From an uncultured Prevotellaceae bacterium (lineage in GTDB: Bacteria; Bacteroidota; Bacteroidia; Bacteroidales; Bacteroidaceae): DNA of 6,084 bases. The number at the start of each line of letters is the position of its first letter. Position 1 is the stretch's first letter. Positions 1 through 6,084 of the stretch are shown piece after piece. The position numbers and the translations under genes are program-made. Location: contig OMTC01000127.1 of assembly GCA_900313845.1 (NCBI GenBank), forward strand, positions 2,910-8,993. The letters run 5' to 3'. The notes beneath the pieces were generated by a model. That model saw only the letters and a program-made list of their open reading frames with translations, was not told the origin of the DNA and did no database searches.

Positions 1-45
1 AAAAGGCGTTGAGATTGAAATAAATCCATTTCAAATCCCAACGCC
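1..45 (-). terminator. Rho-independent terminator of the response-regulator gene
   Basis: A long inverted repeat lies 58 nt past the stop codon of the minus-strand response regulator. GGCGTTG (5-11) pairs with CAACGCC (39-45). After an A·C mismatch, GATT (13-16) pairs with AATC (34-37). After a bulged A33, GAAAT (17-21) pairs with ATTTC (28-32), leaving a 6-nt loop (22-27). Read on the minus strand, the stem is followed by TTTT (complement of 1-4) at the window edge. This fits an intrinsic terminator. The T-tract may be longer outside the window. It could also serve a converging gene to the left, which cannot be seen. Confidence 0.7.
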
Positions 46-103
46 ACTGTTTATGCCAAGAAATATTTATTCGTTACTCATTCTGTTTCAGTAGGTTTAG
101 AAA

Positions 104-844
104 TCAGAGAACCTGAAACATATCCATGAGTTCCTTCAGATGTGCACGCGAAACCGTCAGTCCCTTAGCGTCATCGAAAGGAGGATAGAGCACACACTTG
201 TTGCCACTCACCTTCATCAAGTAATTCAGATTGATGATGTAAGAAGAATGAACCTGAGTGAATCGAGGATGCAAAGCCAAAATATCTCCACTCACCACAC
301 CTTTCTTGAGCGACACCGAAGTCTTGTCGGACAAGTAGGCATTCCACATCTTCTTTGTGGAATTATAAATGAAATAGCCGATGTCCTGCAAGCGCAAGAA
401 CTGTATCTCGTTCTTGTCATTCTTCACCATCAGCACGTGCGACTTTTCAATCCGCTGAAAAGCAACATTCGAAACCTGAACGCTCTCTATATAGCGCGAG
501 AGAATCTGTTCCAACTCATCCTCTTTGAATGGTTTCTGCAAATAGTCGAAAGCGGATTCGCGAATGGCTTGTATCAGATACGAACGATTTGCAGTGTAGA
601 ACACCACTTTCATTGGCCAGTCAACCACTGGTTTCAACATCTTCAGAAGACTCAGTCCTTCTCCATCAGAAAGATTCACGTCAAGGAAAAGCAAATCAGG
701 CTTTTCCTCTTTCACCAAATGAAAACCACTATTCTTGTTGTATGCCTTACCAATCACCCTGAATGAATCATGCTGTTCAAGCCGTACTTCTAAAGCGTTC
801 ACGTCTTTCTTGCTGTCATCAACTATTGCAACTCTGTATTTCAT
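104..844 (-). CDS. LytTR-family (LytR/AlgR) two-component response regulator
   Basis: This 246-residue cytoplasmic protein has the two-domain layout of LytTR response regulators. An N-terminal receiver domain (about 1-120) carries the acidic pair D9/D10, the predicted phospho-acceptor D55 in the strand LLFLDVNL, T84, and the K104-P-F switch motif. A LytTR DNA-binding domain follows (about 136-244), with the typical stretch ending HSSYIINLNYL (199-209) and the later VSRAHLKEL (231-239). The family normally receives phosphate from a membrane histidine kinase and binds direct repeats in promoters. All receiver residues are present, so it should be phosphorylatable. No kinase gene lies beside it here: it is flanked by a terminator and by divergent metF, so it is either an orphan or monocistronic with its partner elsewhere. 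The start is the ATG at 844, about 40 nt after the predicted transcription start of a well-formed promoter. Its target genes cannot be inferred. Confidence 0.95.
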   Translation of the reverse strand: MKYRVAIVDDSKKDVNALEVRLEQHDSFRVIGKAYNKNSGFHLVKEEKPDLLFLDVNLSDGEGLSLLKMLKPVVDWPMKVVFYTANRSYLIQAIRESAFDYLQKPFKEDELEQILSRYIESVQVSNVAFQRIEKSHVLMVKNDKNEIQFLRLQDIGYFIYNSTKKMWNAYLSDKTSVSLKKGVVSGDILALHPRFTQVHSSYIINLNYLMKVSGNKCVLYPPFDDAKGLTVSRAHLKELMDMFQVL

Positions 845-892
845 ATATATAACTGAAATGTATTTTTATTAAAGTGTTATTTTTTATTGGCA

Positions 893-923
893 CAAAGTTA
901 AGTTTTTTTTCTTTGCTTACAAA
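893..923 (-). promoter_or_regulatory. Bacteroidetes-type promoter of the response-regulator gene
   Basis: On the minus strand TTTG (complement of 920-923) is followed, after exactly 19 nt, by TAACTTTG (complement of 893-900). This is the -33/-7 pattern of the primary sigma factor in Bacteroidetes. Transcription would start near 886, giving a leader of about 40 nt before the ATG at 844. Both boxes match fully and the distance to the gene is sensible. Confidence 0.8.
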
Positions 924-955
924 TTTTTGAAAAGTATCGACAAATAAAATTTACG

Positions 956-988
956 CAAAGATACCTTTTCGTCTGAAAAGTCGCCAAA
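956..988 (-). promoter_or_regulatory. Possible second upstream promoter for the response-regulator gene
   Basis: On the minus strand TTTG (complement of 985-988) and TATCTTTG (complement of 956-963) are separated by 21 nt. The boxes match the Bacteroidetes consensus, but the spacer is 2 nt longer than in the better promoter downstream. It could be an alternative start or chance similarity in AT-rich DNA. Confidence 0.35.
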
Positions 989-990
989 TC

Positions 991-1017
991 GCTATGAATA
1001 ATGCAAAGTTTCATAGC
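991..1017. repeat. 8-bp perfect inverted repeat, possible operator
   Basis: GCTATGAA (991-998) and its exact reverse complement TTCATAGC (1010-1017) are separated by 11 nt, with the half-sites offset by 19 bp. It sits just upstream of the possible second minus-strand promoter and about 110 bp before the metF -7 box. It could bind a dimeric regulator or form a small hairpin. No known operator family was recognised. Confidence 0.4.
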
Positions 1018-1125
1018 AAAAAGTCGGTTTTTCACGCATTGTCCTTATTTCTTTCTCTATGGGACAGAATTCACAATCATACCATTTTTTTCCTCACAAA
1101 TTCCACTTATCTCAGAAAAAAGGGT

Positions 1126-1133
1126 TAACTTTG
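1126..1133 (+). promoter_or_regulatory. -7 box of the metF promoter
   Basis: TAACTTTG matches the Bacteroidetes TAnnTTTG -7 element and lies 23 nt before the chosen metF ATG. Transcription would begin near 1140, leaving a leader of about 17 nt. No good TTTG box is found at the expected -33 distance (around 1100-1107), so this is either a weak promoter or one needing an activator. Confidence 0.55.
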
Positions 1134-1156
1134 CATTTTAAATCTTTTTGAAAGAG

Positions 1157-2110
1157 ATGAGCATTTCAGACATCATAACCGAAGAGAAATCAACGAGTTT
1201 TTCCTTCGAGGTCCTTCCACCTCTGAAAGGAAACGGAACTGACAGTTTGTTCCGCACCATTGATACGCTCAAGGAGTTCAGTCCTAAATACATCAACATC
1301 ACGACTCACCGCAGCGAATACGTGTATCACGAACAGCCCGACGGCAGCTTCACACGCTCTCGCTTGCGCCGTCGTCCTGGCACGATAGCCGTAGCATCTG
1401 CCATCATGCACAAGTACGACATCAAGGTGGTGCCACACGTGGTGTGCAGCGGATTCACGAAGGAGGACATCGAATATATGCTGCTCGACCTCCAGTTCCT
1501 CGGCATCAAGGACTTGCTTCTCCTTCGCGGCGACAAGGCAAAGGACGAGTCGCGCTTTCAGCCCACTCCTGGAGGATATTCCCACACCACGGAACTCATC
1601 AAACAAGTGAAGCAGTTCAACGATGGTTTCTTTATTGACGGAACACCCATCAAGCAACCAGGCAGTCCTTTCTCCTTCGGTGTGGCTTGCTATCCCGAAA
1701 AGCACGAGGAAGCACCCAACATCGGTTACGACATGCAGATTCTCAAGCGCAAGCAGGACTTGGGTGCAGACTATGCCATCACACAGATGTTCTTCGACAA
1801 CAAGAAATACTTCCGTTTTGTGCAGGAAGCACGAAAGAATGGCATCACCATCCCAATCATCCCTGCCTTGAAGCCACTTAGCAAACTCTCGCAGTTCAGC
1901 GTGGTGCCCAAAACGTTCCACCTCGATTTGCCCGAAGAACTCAGCAAGGAGGCAGAGAAATGCAAGACGGACGAGGAAATGAAGCAACTCGGCATCGAAT
2001 GGGGCATTGCCCAATGCAAGGAACTCATTGACTACGGTGTGCCTTCCATCCACTTCTACACCATGTCTGCTGTCGATTCCATCCGTCAAATCGCAAGCGC
2101 TATATACTAA
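1157..2110 (+). CDS. metF: 5,10-methylenetetrahydrofolate reductase
   Basis: MetF is a cytoplasmic FAD enzyme that reduces 5,10-methylene-THF to 5-methyl-THF, the methyl donor for methionine synthesis. The protein is 317 residues, slightly longer than E. coli MetF (296), and fits a single TIM-barrel catalytic domain without the eukaryotic regulatory domain. Visible family motifs are FSFEVLPP (15-22) with the catalytic-type Glu18, INITTHRSEY (46-55), the LRGD motif (123-126) with Asp126, ACYPEKHEEAP (177-187), ITQMFFD (208-214), and a C-terminal HFYTMSA (299-305). The start is placed at the ATG at 1157. An in-frame TTG at 1148 would add three residues but would leave a leader of only about 8 nt from the predicted transcription start. 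It is transcribed away from the response regulator. Readthrough into holB is possible, because no clear terminator follows. The key residues look intact. Confidence 0.96.
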   Translation: MSISDIITEEKSTSFSFEVLPPLKGNGTDSLFRTIDTLKEFSPKYINITTHRSEYVYHEQPDGSFTRSRLRRRPGTIAVASAIMHKYDIKVVPHVVCSGFTKEDIEYMLLDLQFLGIKDLLLLRGDKAKDESRFQPTPGGYSHTTELIKQVKQFNDGFFIDGTPIKQPGSPFSFGVACYPEKHEEAPNIGYDMQILKRKQDLGADYAITQMFFDNKKYFRFVQEARKNGITIPIIPALKPLSKLSQFSVVPKTFHLDLPEELSKEAEKCKTDEEMKQLGIEWGIAQCKELIDYGVPSIHFYTMSAVDSIRQIASAIY

Positions 2111-2145
2111 ATACTCAAGCGCTCCTTTGATTTAACTAGTTGGGC

Positions 2146-2233
2146 GAGCCTTCGCTGAATCGATAACGAGCCTTCGGCAGGACAACAGCGAGCCTTCGCT
2201 ATGTTTTCGTTGAGCCTTCGCCATCTCAGTAAA
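2146..2233. repeat. Tandem array of four 22-bp units, each starting GAGCCTTCG
   Basis: The 9-mer GAGCCTTCG occurs at 2146, 2168, 2190 and 2212, each start exactly 22 bp after the last. The other 13 bp of each unit differ almost completely. Copies 1 and 3 extend to GCGAGCCTTCGC, which can fold into a small GCGA/TCGC hairpin with loop GCCT. Because 22 bp is close to two helical turns, all copies face nearly the same side of the DNA. The function is unknown. The 22-bp period is not a multiple of three, and no start or open frame supports coding. Confidence 0.9.
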
Positions 2234-2343
2234 TCCAAACAAAACCTCCAGTGATTTCACACGACTGATTCTCATAGTCCAAACAAAAAGGTCACTGATT
2301 TCTCACAGCTGATTCACATCGTTCAAACATGCAGTTCACTGAC
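2234..2343. repeat. 44-bp direct repeat (two copies plus a partial third) in the same 22-bp register
   Basis: The segments 2234-2277 and 2278-2321 are both 44 bp and match at 34 of 44 positions. Both begin TCCAAACAAAA and share TGATTTC and CTGATTC blocks. A third partial copy (2322-2343) matches the first 22 bp of copy 2 at 16 of 22 positions and includes the ATG of holB. The block begins exactly one 22-bp step after the last GAGCCTTCG unit, so the region 2146-2321 equals eight 22-bp steps. No canonical TAnnTTTG promoter was found in this metF-holB gap. Its role could be regulatory or simply degenerate tandem-repeat DNA. Confidence 0.8.
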
Positions 2344-3507
2344 ATCATAGGCCAAGAAGCCATCAAGCACAAACTCATCACGGATGCACAGGCAGAGCGT
2401 GTGCCTCATGCCCTTATGCTCTGTGGCAAGGAGGGGTGTGGCGCCTTGCCTTTGGCGGTTGCCTTTGCGCAATACTTGCTCTGCTCGGGCAAGATGCCAC
2501 AGGACAACGGTCCAAGCATGTTTGGCGACCCAGAACCAGTTGCTCCACTCAATCATGCCTGCGGTCACTGCAATTCATGCCTGATGGCAGAGAAACTGCA
2601 GCATCCCGACCTTCACTTCGCCTTTCCCATCTATAAGAAAAATCCAAGCAAAGCGAACTACTGCGATGATTTTCTTACGGAATGGCGGGAGTTGCTGCTC
2701 GACAATCCCTACTTCGGCTATGCGGAATGGAGAAAGGCATCGGGTGCCGAGAACCAGCAACTGATGATGTACGTGGAGGAAAGTGATGCCATTGCTCGCA
2801 AACTGTCGCTCAAGTCGAGTCAAGGTGGCTACAAGGTGTGCATCATTTGGTTGCCCGAGAAAATGCACGAATCCTGTGCGAACAAAATGCTCAAACTCTT
2901 GGAGGAACCGCCTCTGCAAACGGTGTTTCTCTTGGTGAGTGAACGTCCCGACCTCGTGCTACAAACCATCCGTAGTCGCACACAGATGATTGACGTGCCT
3001 GCGCTTTCGGAACAAGAAATCGAACGGACACTCATCACTCGCAACGGCATAGCCGAGGCAGATGCCAAACTCATTGCCCACACGGCAAACGGCAGCATGA
3101 CGGCAGCATTACGTGCCATCACGAGCGATACCGACGAATCGGAATACTTCGACCTTTTCGTCAGCCTCATGCGCCTATCCTACATGCGAAAGGTGAAGGA
3201 AATGAAACAATGGAGCGAAGAGGTGGCAGCTCTTGGACGTGAGCGTCAGAAGAGTTTCCTCGTGTATTGCCAGCACATGCTGCGCGAGAACTTCATCTAC
3301 AATTTCCATCGACCTGACCTCAACTATATGAACGAACAGGAAAGTCAGTTTGCCGTGAAGTTCGCACCATTCATCAACGAGCGCAACGTCATCGGCATCA
3401 TGACCGAACTCTCCCTCGCCCAGCGCGACATCGAGCAGAATGCGAACCCCAAGATTCTCTTCTTCGATTTCGCCCTCAAAATGATTGTATTAATTAAAAA
3501 CAGATAA
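2329..3507 (+). CDS. holB: DNA polymerase III delta' subunit (clamp loader)
   Basis: Delta' is a structural subunit of the clamp loader, which opens the sliding clamp at the replication fork. The 392-residue protein starts with MQFTDIIGQE, typical of the DnaX/HolB family. The P-loop position reads GKEGCGAL (33-40), lacking the Lys-Ser/Thr of a working Walker A motif, as expected for non-hydrolysing delta'. C52, C78, C81 and C84 form a likely zinc module, with an unusually long 25-residue gap between the first two, followed by HPD (92-94). ANKMLKLLEEPP (184-195) is the family signature. The usual SRC motif reads SRT (216-218). The C-terminal helical collar ends in NPKILFFDF (373-381), as in other delta'/DnaX proteins. 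The ATG at 2329 fits the family start and lies within a repeat. ricT follows after 16 nt, suggesting an operon. The alternative, a DnaX gamma/tau, is unlikely without an intact P-loop. Confidence 0.93.
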   Translation: MQFTDIIGQEAIKHKLITDAQAERVPHALMLCGKEGCGALPLAVAFAQYLLCSGKMPQDNGPSMFGDPEPVAPLNHACGHCNSCLMAEKLQHPDLHFAFPIYKKNPSKANYCDDFLTEWRELLLDNPYFGYAEWRKASGAENQQLMMYVEESDAIARKLSLKSSQGGYKVCIIWLPEKMHESCANKMLKLLEEPPLQTVFLLVSERPDLVLQTIRSRTQMIDVPALSEQEIERTLITRNGIAEADAKLIAHTANGSMTAALRAITSDTDESEYFDLFVSLMRLSYMRKVKEMKQWSEEVAALGRERQKSFLVYCQHMLRENFIYNFHRPDLNYMNEQESQFAVKFAPFINERNVIGIMTELSLAQRDIEQNANPKILFFDFALKMIVLIKNR

Positions 3508-3523
3508 ACTAAAAATATCACTT

Positions 3524-4870
3524 ATGTCTGATTTCAACAATTGCTGCGGAGGTGGTCGCGGACTTTGCGCCAAAGGCTGCAATCGCCAAACCGACAAGCT
3601 CAACACATACGACTGGCTCGCTGACTTGCCCGACAATGCAGCGATGAGCAACATTGTGGAGGTGCAATTCAAGCCACCTCGCAAAGGCTATTTCATCAAC
3701 TCCAACAATCTCGACCTCGCCAAAGGCGACATCGTAGCAGTGGAGGCAAACCCTGGACACGACATAGGTACCGTCACCATGACGGGACGACTCGTGCCAC
3801 TGCAAATCAAGAAGGCAAACCTCAAGCCCGACGTGGAACTCAAGCGCATCTATCGCCGTGCTCGCAACGTGGATATGGAAAAATATCGCGAGGCAAAGGC
3901 GCTTGAACACGAAACGATGATTGAATCGCGCCAAATCGCTCTCGACCTCGGATTGAAAATGAAAATTGGCGATGTGGAATACCAAGGCGACGGAAACAAG
4001 GCGATTTTCTACTACATTGCAGATGAGCGCGTGGATTTCCGCCAACTCATCAAGGTGCTGGCAGAACGCTTCCGCGTACGCATCGAAATGAAACAAATTG
4101 GTGCACGCCAAGAGGCTGGACGCATCGGCGGTATCGGTCCATGCGGTCGCGAACTTTGCTGTGCCACTTGGATGACCAATTTCTCCAGCGTCAGTACGAG
4201 TGCAGCTCGTTTCCAAGACATTTCGCTCAACCCTCAGAAGCTGGCTGGGCAATGCGCCAAACTGAAATGCTGCCTCAACTACGAAGTGGACCAATACGTG
4301 GAATCGCTCAAACGTCTCCCGTCTCGAGAAATCACGCTCCACACAAAAGACGCTGAGTATTTCTTTTTCAAGTCGGACATCCTCGCGCATCAAATCACCT
4401 ACTCCACCGACAAGCACATCCTTGTCAATGCGCACACCATTTCCTCGCGTCGCGCCTTCGAAATCATCAACATGAACCGCGAAGGACTGAAACCTGAAGC
4501 GCTCACGGAGAATGGCGAACCTGTTCCTGAGATTTCGAAAGACCTGCTCGACCAAGAGAACATCAATCGCTTTGATCGTTCCCGCTCGGGCAAGAAAAGC
4601 AAACGCCGTGGCAACGGCGAAAGCGAGAACCGCCGCAGCGAATCCAAACCCGCAAAAAAAGCCAACGGACCAAAGGAAGGTAACAGCCCAAAGGACTCGG
4701 GTCCTAAGGAATCAAACAATCCTAAGGAGTCTAAAGAGCCGAAGGAATCTAAAGAGCCAAAGGCTTCTAAGAATTCCGGTGAGCCTATTCCTCCTCGCAG
4801 GAATCGCCCTAATCGTCCGAATCGTCCCAACAATCCTCCAACGAACAATTCCAACCAAGCTCCAAAATAG
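3524..4870 (+). CDS. ricT: PSP1/RicT (YaaT)-family protein with a repeat-rich tail
   Basis: This 448-residue protein matches the PSP1 C-terminal-domain family. In Bacillus subtilis the member RicT (YaaT) works with RicA and RicF in an iron-sulfur complex affecting RNA processing and development; the role in Bacteroidetes is not established. A Cys-rich N-terminus has C7, C8, C15 and C19. The conserved core runs from about residue 43 to 320 and includes VAVEANPGHDIGTV (71-84), the PSP1 region IGDVEYQGD to IGARQEAGRIGG (148-203), PCGRELCC (206-213) and GQCAKLKCCLNYE (242-254). The Cys pairs are the likely metal or cluster ligands. From about residue 350 the sequence turns into a disordered Lys/Pro/Ser/Asn-rich tail, with PKES-type hexapeptides (383-417) and RPN triplets (428-436). 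RicA and RicF partners are not seen in the window. It lies 16 nt after holB and 2 nt before gldH, so co-expression is likely. The core assignment is sure; the cellular function is inferred. Confidence 0.93.
   Translation: MSDFNNCCGGGRGLCAKGCNRQTDKLNTYDWLADLPDNAAMSNIVEVQFKPPRKGYFINSNNLDLAKGDIVAVEANPGHDIGTVTMTGRLVPLQIKKANLKPDVELKRIYRRARNVDMEKYREAKALEHETMIESRQIALDLGLKMKIGDVEYQGDGNKAIFYYIADERVDFRQLIKVLAERFRVRIEMKQIGARQEAGRIGGIGPCGRELCCATWMTNFSSVSTSAARFQDISLNPQKLAGQCAKLKCCLNYEVDQYVESLKRLPSREITLHTKDAEYFFFKSDILAHQITYSTDKHILVNAHTISSRRAFEIINMNREGLKPEALTENGEPVPEISKDLLDQENINRFDRSRSGKKSKRRGNGESENRRSESKPAKKANGPKEGNSPKDSGPKESNNPKESKEPKESKEPKASKNSGEPIPPRRNRPNRPNRPNNPPTNNSNQAPK
4670..4831 (+). repeat. In-frame tandem repeats coding the low-complexity tail of RicT
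   Basis: Six degenerate in-frame units of 15-18 bp (4670-4774) code for PKEGNS, PKDSG, PKESNN, PKESKE, PKESKE and PKASKN. A shorter 9-bp repeat (4805-4831) codes for three RPN triplets. Adjacent 18-bp units at 4721-4738 and 4739-4756 are nearly identical in DNA, suggesting recent slippage or duplication. The encoded tail is basic and probably disordered. Confidence 0.85.
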
Positions 4871-4872
4871 CA

Positions 4873-5562
4873 TTGAAACGCTTTTTTAACATAGTTACAT
4901 TTCTCGTCCTCTTCCTCTGCTTGGCAGCATGCACCCAACCCACAGAAATGGCGCATCTGCAAGAGAAAGAGGGCGAGAAAATCGTTTTCGACAAGTTTTC
5001 GCCTGTCAATGAACAATCGTGGGCGAAATCCGACACCTTATTTATATATATACCCGTGCAGGAAAAACCGCTCGACGCGGAATTGCTTTTCACGGTTCGC
5101 AGTTCGAACGCATACGCCTATCGCAACCTCCAACTGCGCGCGGCTCTGCAGGAAATACCAAACCCTGTGCGCTACACTCGGATTCACAACACCCGACGTC
5201 ATCTCTTTGTGGAGGACACAACGGTGCATGCGAACTCCCGTCATTGGCGATTGAAATCAAAGAAAGTGTATAAGGAAACTTTTCCCCTTGCCAAGTCCGA
5301 CACGATTCAAGAAATCGTGCAAATGGCTCGACCAGTGCGCACCGACCGCATCAACTTCAACATCTTCGACGAACGTGACCGCACAGCAGGAAAAGGCATT
5401 CTTCACTACGAAACCCACACACAACCCTATCATATCCACCTGGGTGGATGCAAGACTTATAGGCTTGCCATCACCCACGGCATGCGGGAAAGGTACCTCA
5501 AAGGCATCTCCGACATAGGCATTCGTCTGACAACAGCAAATAACAAGAATTTAGCAAAATAA
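4873..5562 (+). CDS. gldH: GldH-family outer-envelope lipoprotein, extended form
   Basis: GldH lipoproteins were named from gliding Flavobacterium, but homologues occur widely in non-gliding Bacteroidales, where their role is unclear. The 229-residue protein begins with a lipoprotein signal: K2 and R3, a hydrophobic run, and a lipobox LAAC with Cys20. GldH-like segments are SWAKSDTLFIYIP (49-61), LLFTVRSSNAYAYRNLQL (71-88), and the C-terminal ITHGMRERYLKGISDIGIRL (200-219). By my recollection typical members are about 160 residues. The extra length sits mainly between about 104 and 155 and is rich in Arg, Lys and His. The start must be TTG at 4873: the first in-frame ATG codes for Met26, after the lipobox, and would lose the signal peptide. 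It starts 2 nt after the ricT stop, implying translational coupling. The family call rests on the segments named and the gene order. Confidence 0.82.
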   Translation: MKRFFNIVTFLVLFLCLAACTQPTEMAHLQEKEGEKIVFDKFSPVNEQSWAKSDTLFIYIPVQEKPLDAELLFTVRSSNAYAYRNLQLRAALQEIPNPVRYTRIHNTRRHLFVEDTTVHANSRHWRLKSKKVYKETFPLAKSDTIQEIVQMARPVRTDRINFNIFDERDRTAGKGILHYETHTQPYHIHLGGCKTYRLAITHGMRERYLKGISDIGIRLTTANNKNLAK

Positions 5563-5635
5563 GGTGTAATAACCCCTTTCTTCACCTCCTAATCCAACAA
5601 AATGCAAGGTCAAAAGCATTTTTTCATCCAAAAAT

Positions 5636-5666
5636 TTTGGAGATTAAAAAGAAATGCCTACCTTTG
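5636..5666 (+). promoter_or_regulatory. Promoter of the tRNA-Phe gene
   Basis: TTTG (5636-5639), 19 nt, then TACCTTTG (5659-5666) is a full match to the Bacteroidetes -33/-7 pattern. Transcription would begin near 5673, about 15 nt before the mature tRNA. The -33 box lies within a 15-nt palindrome (5627-5641, TCCAAAA-A-TTTTGGA), which may or may not matter. Confidence 0.85.
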
Positions 5667-5687
5667 CACCCGCAAACGAAAAACAAT

Positions 5688-5760
5688 GGTGCCATAGCTC
5701 AGTAGGTAGAGCATCGGACTGAAAATCCGTGTGTCCCCGGTTCGAATCCTGGTGGTACCA
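5688..5760 (+). tRNA. trnF: tRNA-Phe (anticodon GAA)
   Basis: The 73-nt sequence folds as a cloverleaf. The acceptor GGTGCCA/TGGTACC has one G-U pair; the D arm is GCTC/GAGC; the anticodon loop is CTGAAAA with GAA at 5721-5723; the T loop is TTCGAAT; the discriminator is A. The CCA end is not encoded (the next bases are CAA), so it must be added after transcription. Two stem positions are not Watson-Crick paired: T27/T43 at the top of the anticodon stem and C51/T63 in the T stem. The gene has its own promoter and a terminator directly downstream. Confidence 0.97.
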
Positions 5761-5767
5761 CAAAATA

Positions 5768-5796
5768 AGAGACAACATGCAGTTGCCTCTTTTTTT
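5768..5796 (+). terminator. Intrinsic terminator after tRNA-Phe, probably bidirectional
   Basis: AGAG (5768-5771) and CAAC (5773-5776) pair with GTTG (5782-5785) and CTCT (5787-5790), with one A·C mismatch and loop ATGCA. A T-run (5791-5796) follows. The stem can extend outward through flanking A and T bases to CAC (5759-5761)/GTG (5797-5799). On the minus strand the hairpin is followed by a T-rich tract, so it may also stop transcripts from the converging esterase gene. Confidence 0.85.
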
Positions 5797-5856
5797 GTGT
5801 CCTTAAGTTTTCGTCTTTATGATAAGAATGGGGCAGCGGATTAAGAATCTTCACTT

Positions 5857-5887
5857 CCTCGCCCTTTGGAGAGGGGTTGGGAGTGAG
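5857..5887. repeat. GC-rich intergenic hairpin/repeat candidate
   Basis: CCTCGCC (5857-5863) and GGAGAGG (5868-5874) form a 7-position stem with one G·A mismatch and a CTTT loop, followed by GGTTGGGAGTGAG. The composition stands out from the AT-rich surroundings. It resembles, from memory, a short boilerplate sequence found dispersed in intergenic DNA of Bacteroidetes and other bacteria. No second copy lies in this window, so its repeat nature is inferred. Confidence 0.4.
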
Positions 5888-5891
5888 ACAT

Positions 5892-6084
5892 TTACTTCTT
5901 CTTCATTGCTTTCAGCATTTCTTCGGCATAGCGCTTGCCAATCATGCGATAACCTTCAGCAGTGAAATGCAGACGGTCCATAGCGCCTGGGCATCCTTGA
6001 GAGCTTACCACGCGACAATTCTTGATGGTCTTAGGCAAGGTCTGGATGATGTCGTTCATCGACGCACAAGCTCCGTTGAACTCC
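5892..6084 (-). CDS. SGNH-hydrolase / CE6 sialate-O-acetylesterase-like protein, C-terminal fragment
   Basis: Only the last 63 codons are present. The gene runs off the right edge and ends with TAA (complement of 5892-5894). The readable end contains NCRVVSSQGCPGAMDRLHFT followed by AEGYRMIGKRYAEEML. The D-x-x-H-F block with a following Gly-Tyr...Gly-Arg-Tyr helix is the usual last block of SGNH/GDSL esterases, supplying the catalytic Asp and His. The wording is closest to carbohydrate-esterase-6 or sialate O-acetylesterase-like members, which remove acetyl groups from xylan or sialic acid. The nucleophile Ser block and any signal peptide lie outside the window, so substrate and location are unknown. 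The tail ends in three Lys residues. It converges on tRNA-Phe and may share its terminator. The SGNH fold is fairly sure; the CE6 assignment is tentative. Confidence 0.75.
   Translation of the reverse strand, partial: EFNGACASMNDIIQTLPKTIKNCRVVSSQGCPGAMDRLHFTAEGYRMIGKRYAEEMLKAMKKK

Larger units (their letters stand above)
845..1156. other. AT-rich divergent intergenic region between the response regulator and metF
   Basis: This 312-bp stretch contains no plausible gene. It holds the start signals of two divergent genes: a well-formed minus-strand promoter (893-923), a second possible minus-strand promoter (956-988), an 8-bp perfect inverted repeat (991-998 and 1010-1017), and the plus-strand -7 box of metF (1126-1133). 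It is rich in A and T runs. No riboswitch-like fold was recognised in front of metF, and the predicted metF leader is too short for one. Confidence 0.8.

Overview
This window looks like chromosomal DNA from a Bacteroidetes bacterium, most likely of the order Bacteroidales and close to Prevotella or a relative. Three observations support this. The proteins resemble the Bacteroidales forms of MetF, DNA polymerase III delta', a PSP1/RicT-type protein and GldH. Promoters follow the Bacteroidetes pattern (TTTG, about 19 nt, then TAnnTTTG) instead of the E. coli -35/-10 pattern. Starts generally lack a clear Shine-Dalgarno sequence. No phage, transposon, plasmid or CRISPR feature is visible; this is mainly a housekeeping region.

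Layout: a minus-strand LytTR-type response regulator (104-844) ends toward a strong hairpin terminator at the left edge (1-45) and is read from a good promoter at 893-923. A 312-bp AT-rich divergent intergenic region (845-1156) carries that promoter, a second possible minus-strand promoter, an 8-bp inverted repeat and the metF -7 box. Four plus-strand genes follow: metF (1157-2110), holB (2329-3507), ricT (3524-4870) and gldH (4873-5562). holB, ricT and gldH are tightly packed (gaps of 16 and 2 nt) and are probably co-transcribed. metF is separated from holB by 218 bp, of which 176 bp form an array in exact 22-bp register. Next comes tRNA-Phe(GAA) (5688-5760) with its own promoter and a bidirectional-looking terminator. 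The window ends inside a minus-strand SGNH/CE6-like esterase, of which only the last 63 codons are present (5892-6084).

The genes do not form one pathway: one-carbon/methionine metabolism, the replisome clamp loader, a Cys-rich PSP1 protein and an outer-envelope lipoprotein share a transcription direction. I believe this gene order recurs in Bacteroidales, but that is from memory. I see no convincing new biological system. The least ordinary structures are the 22-bp array running into the holB start codon, the repeat-rich C-terminal tail of RicT, the long GldH, and the short GC-rich intergenic repeat near 5857-5887.
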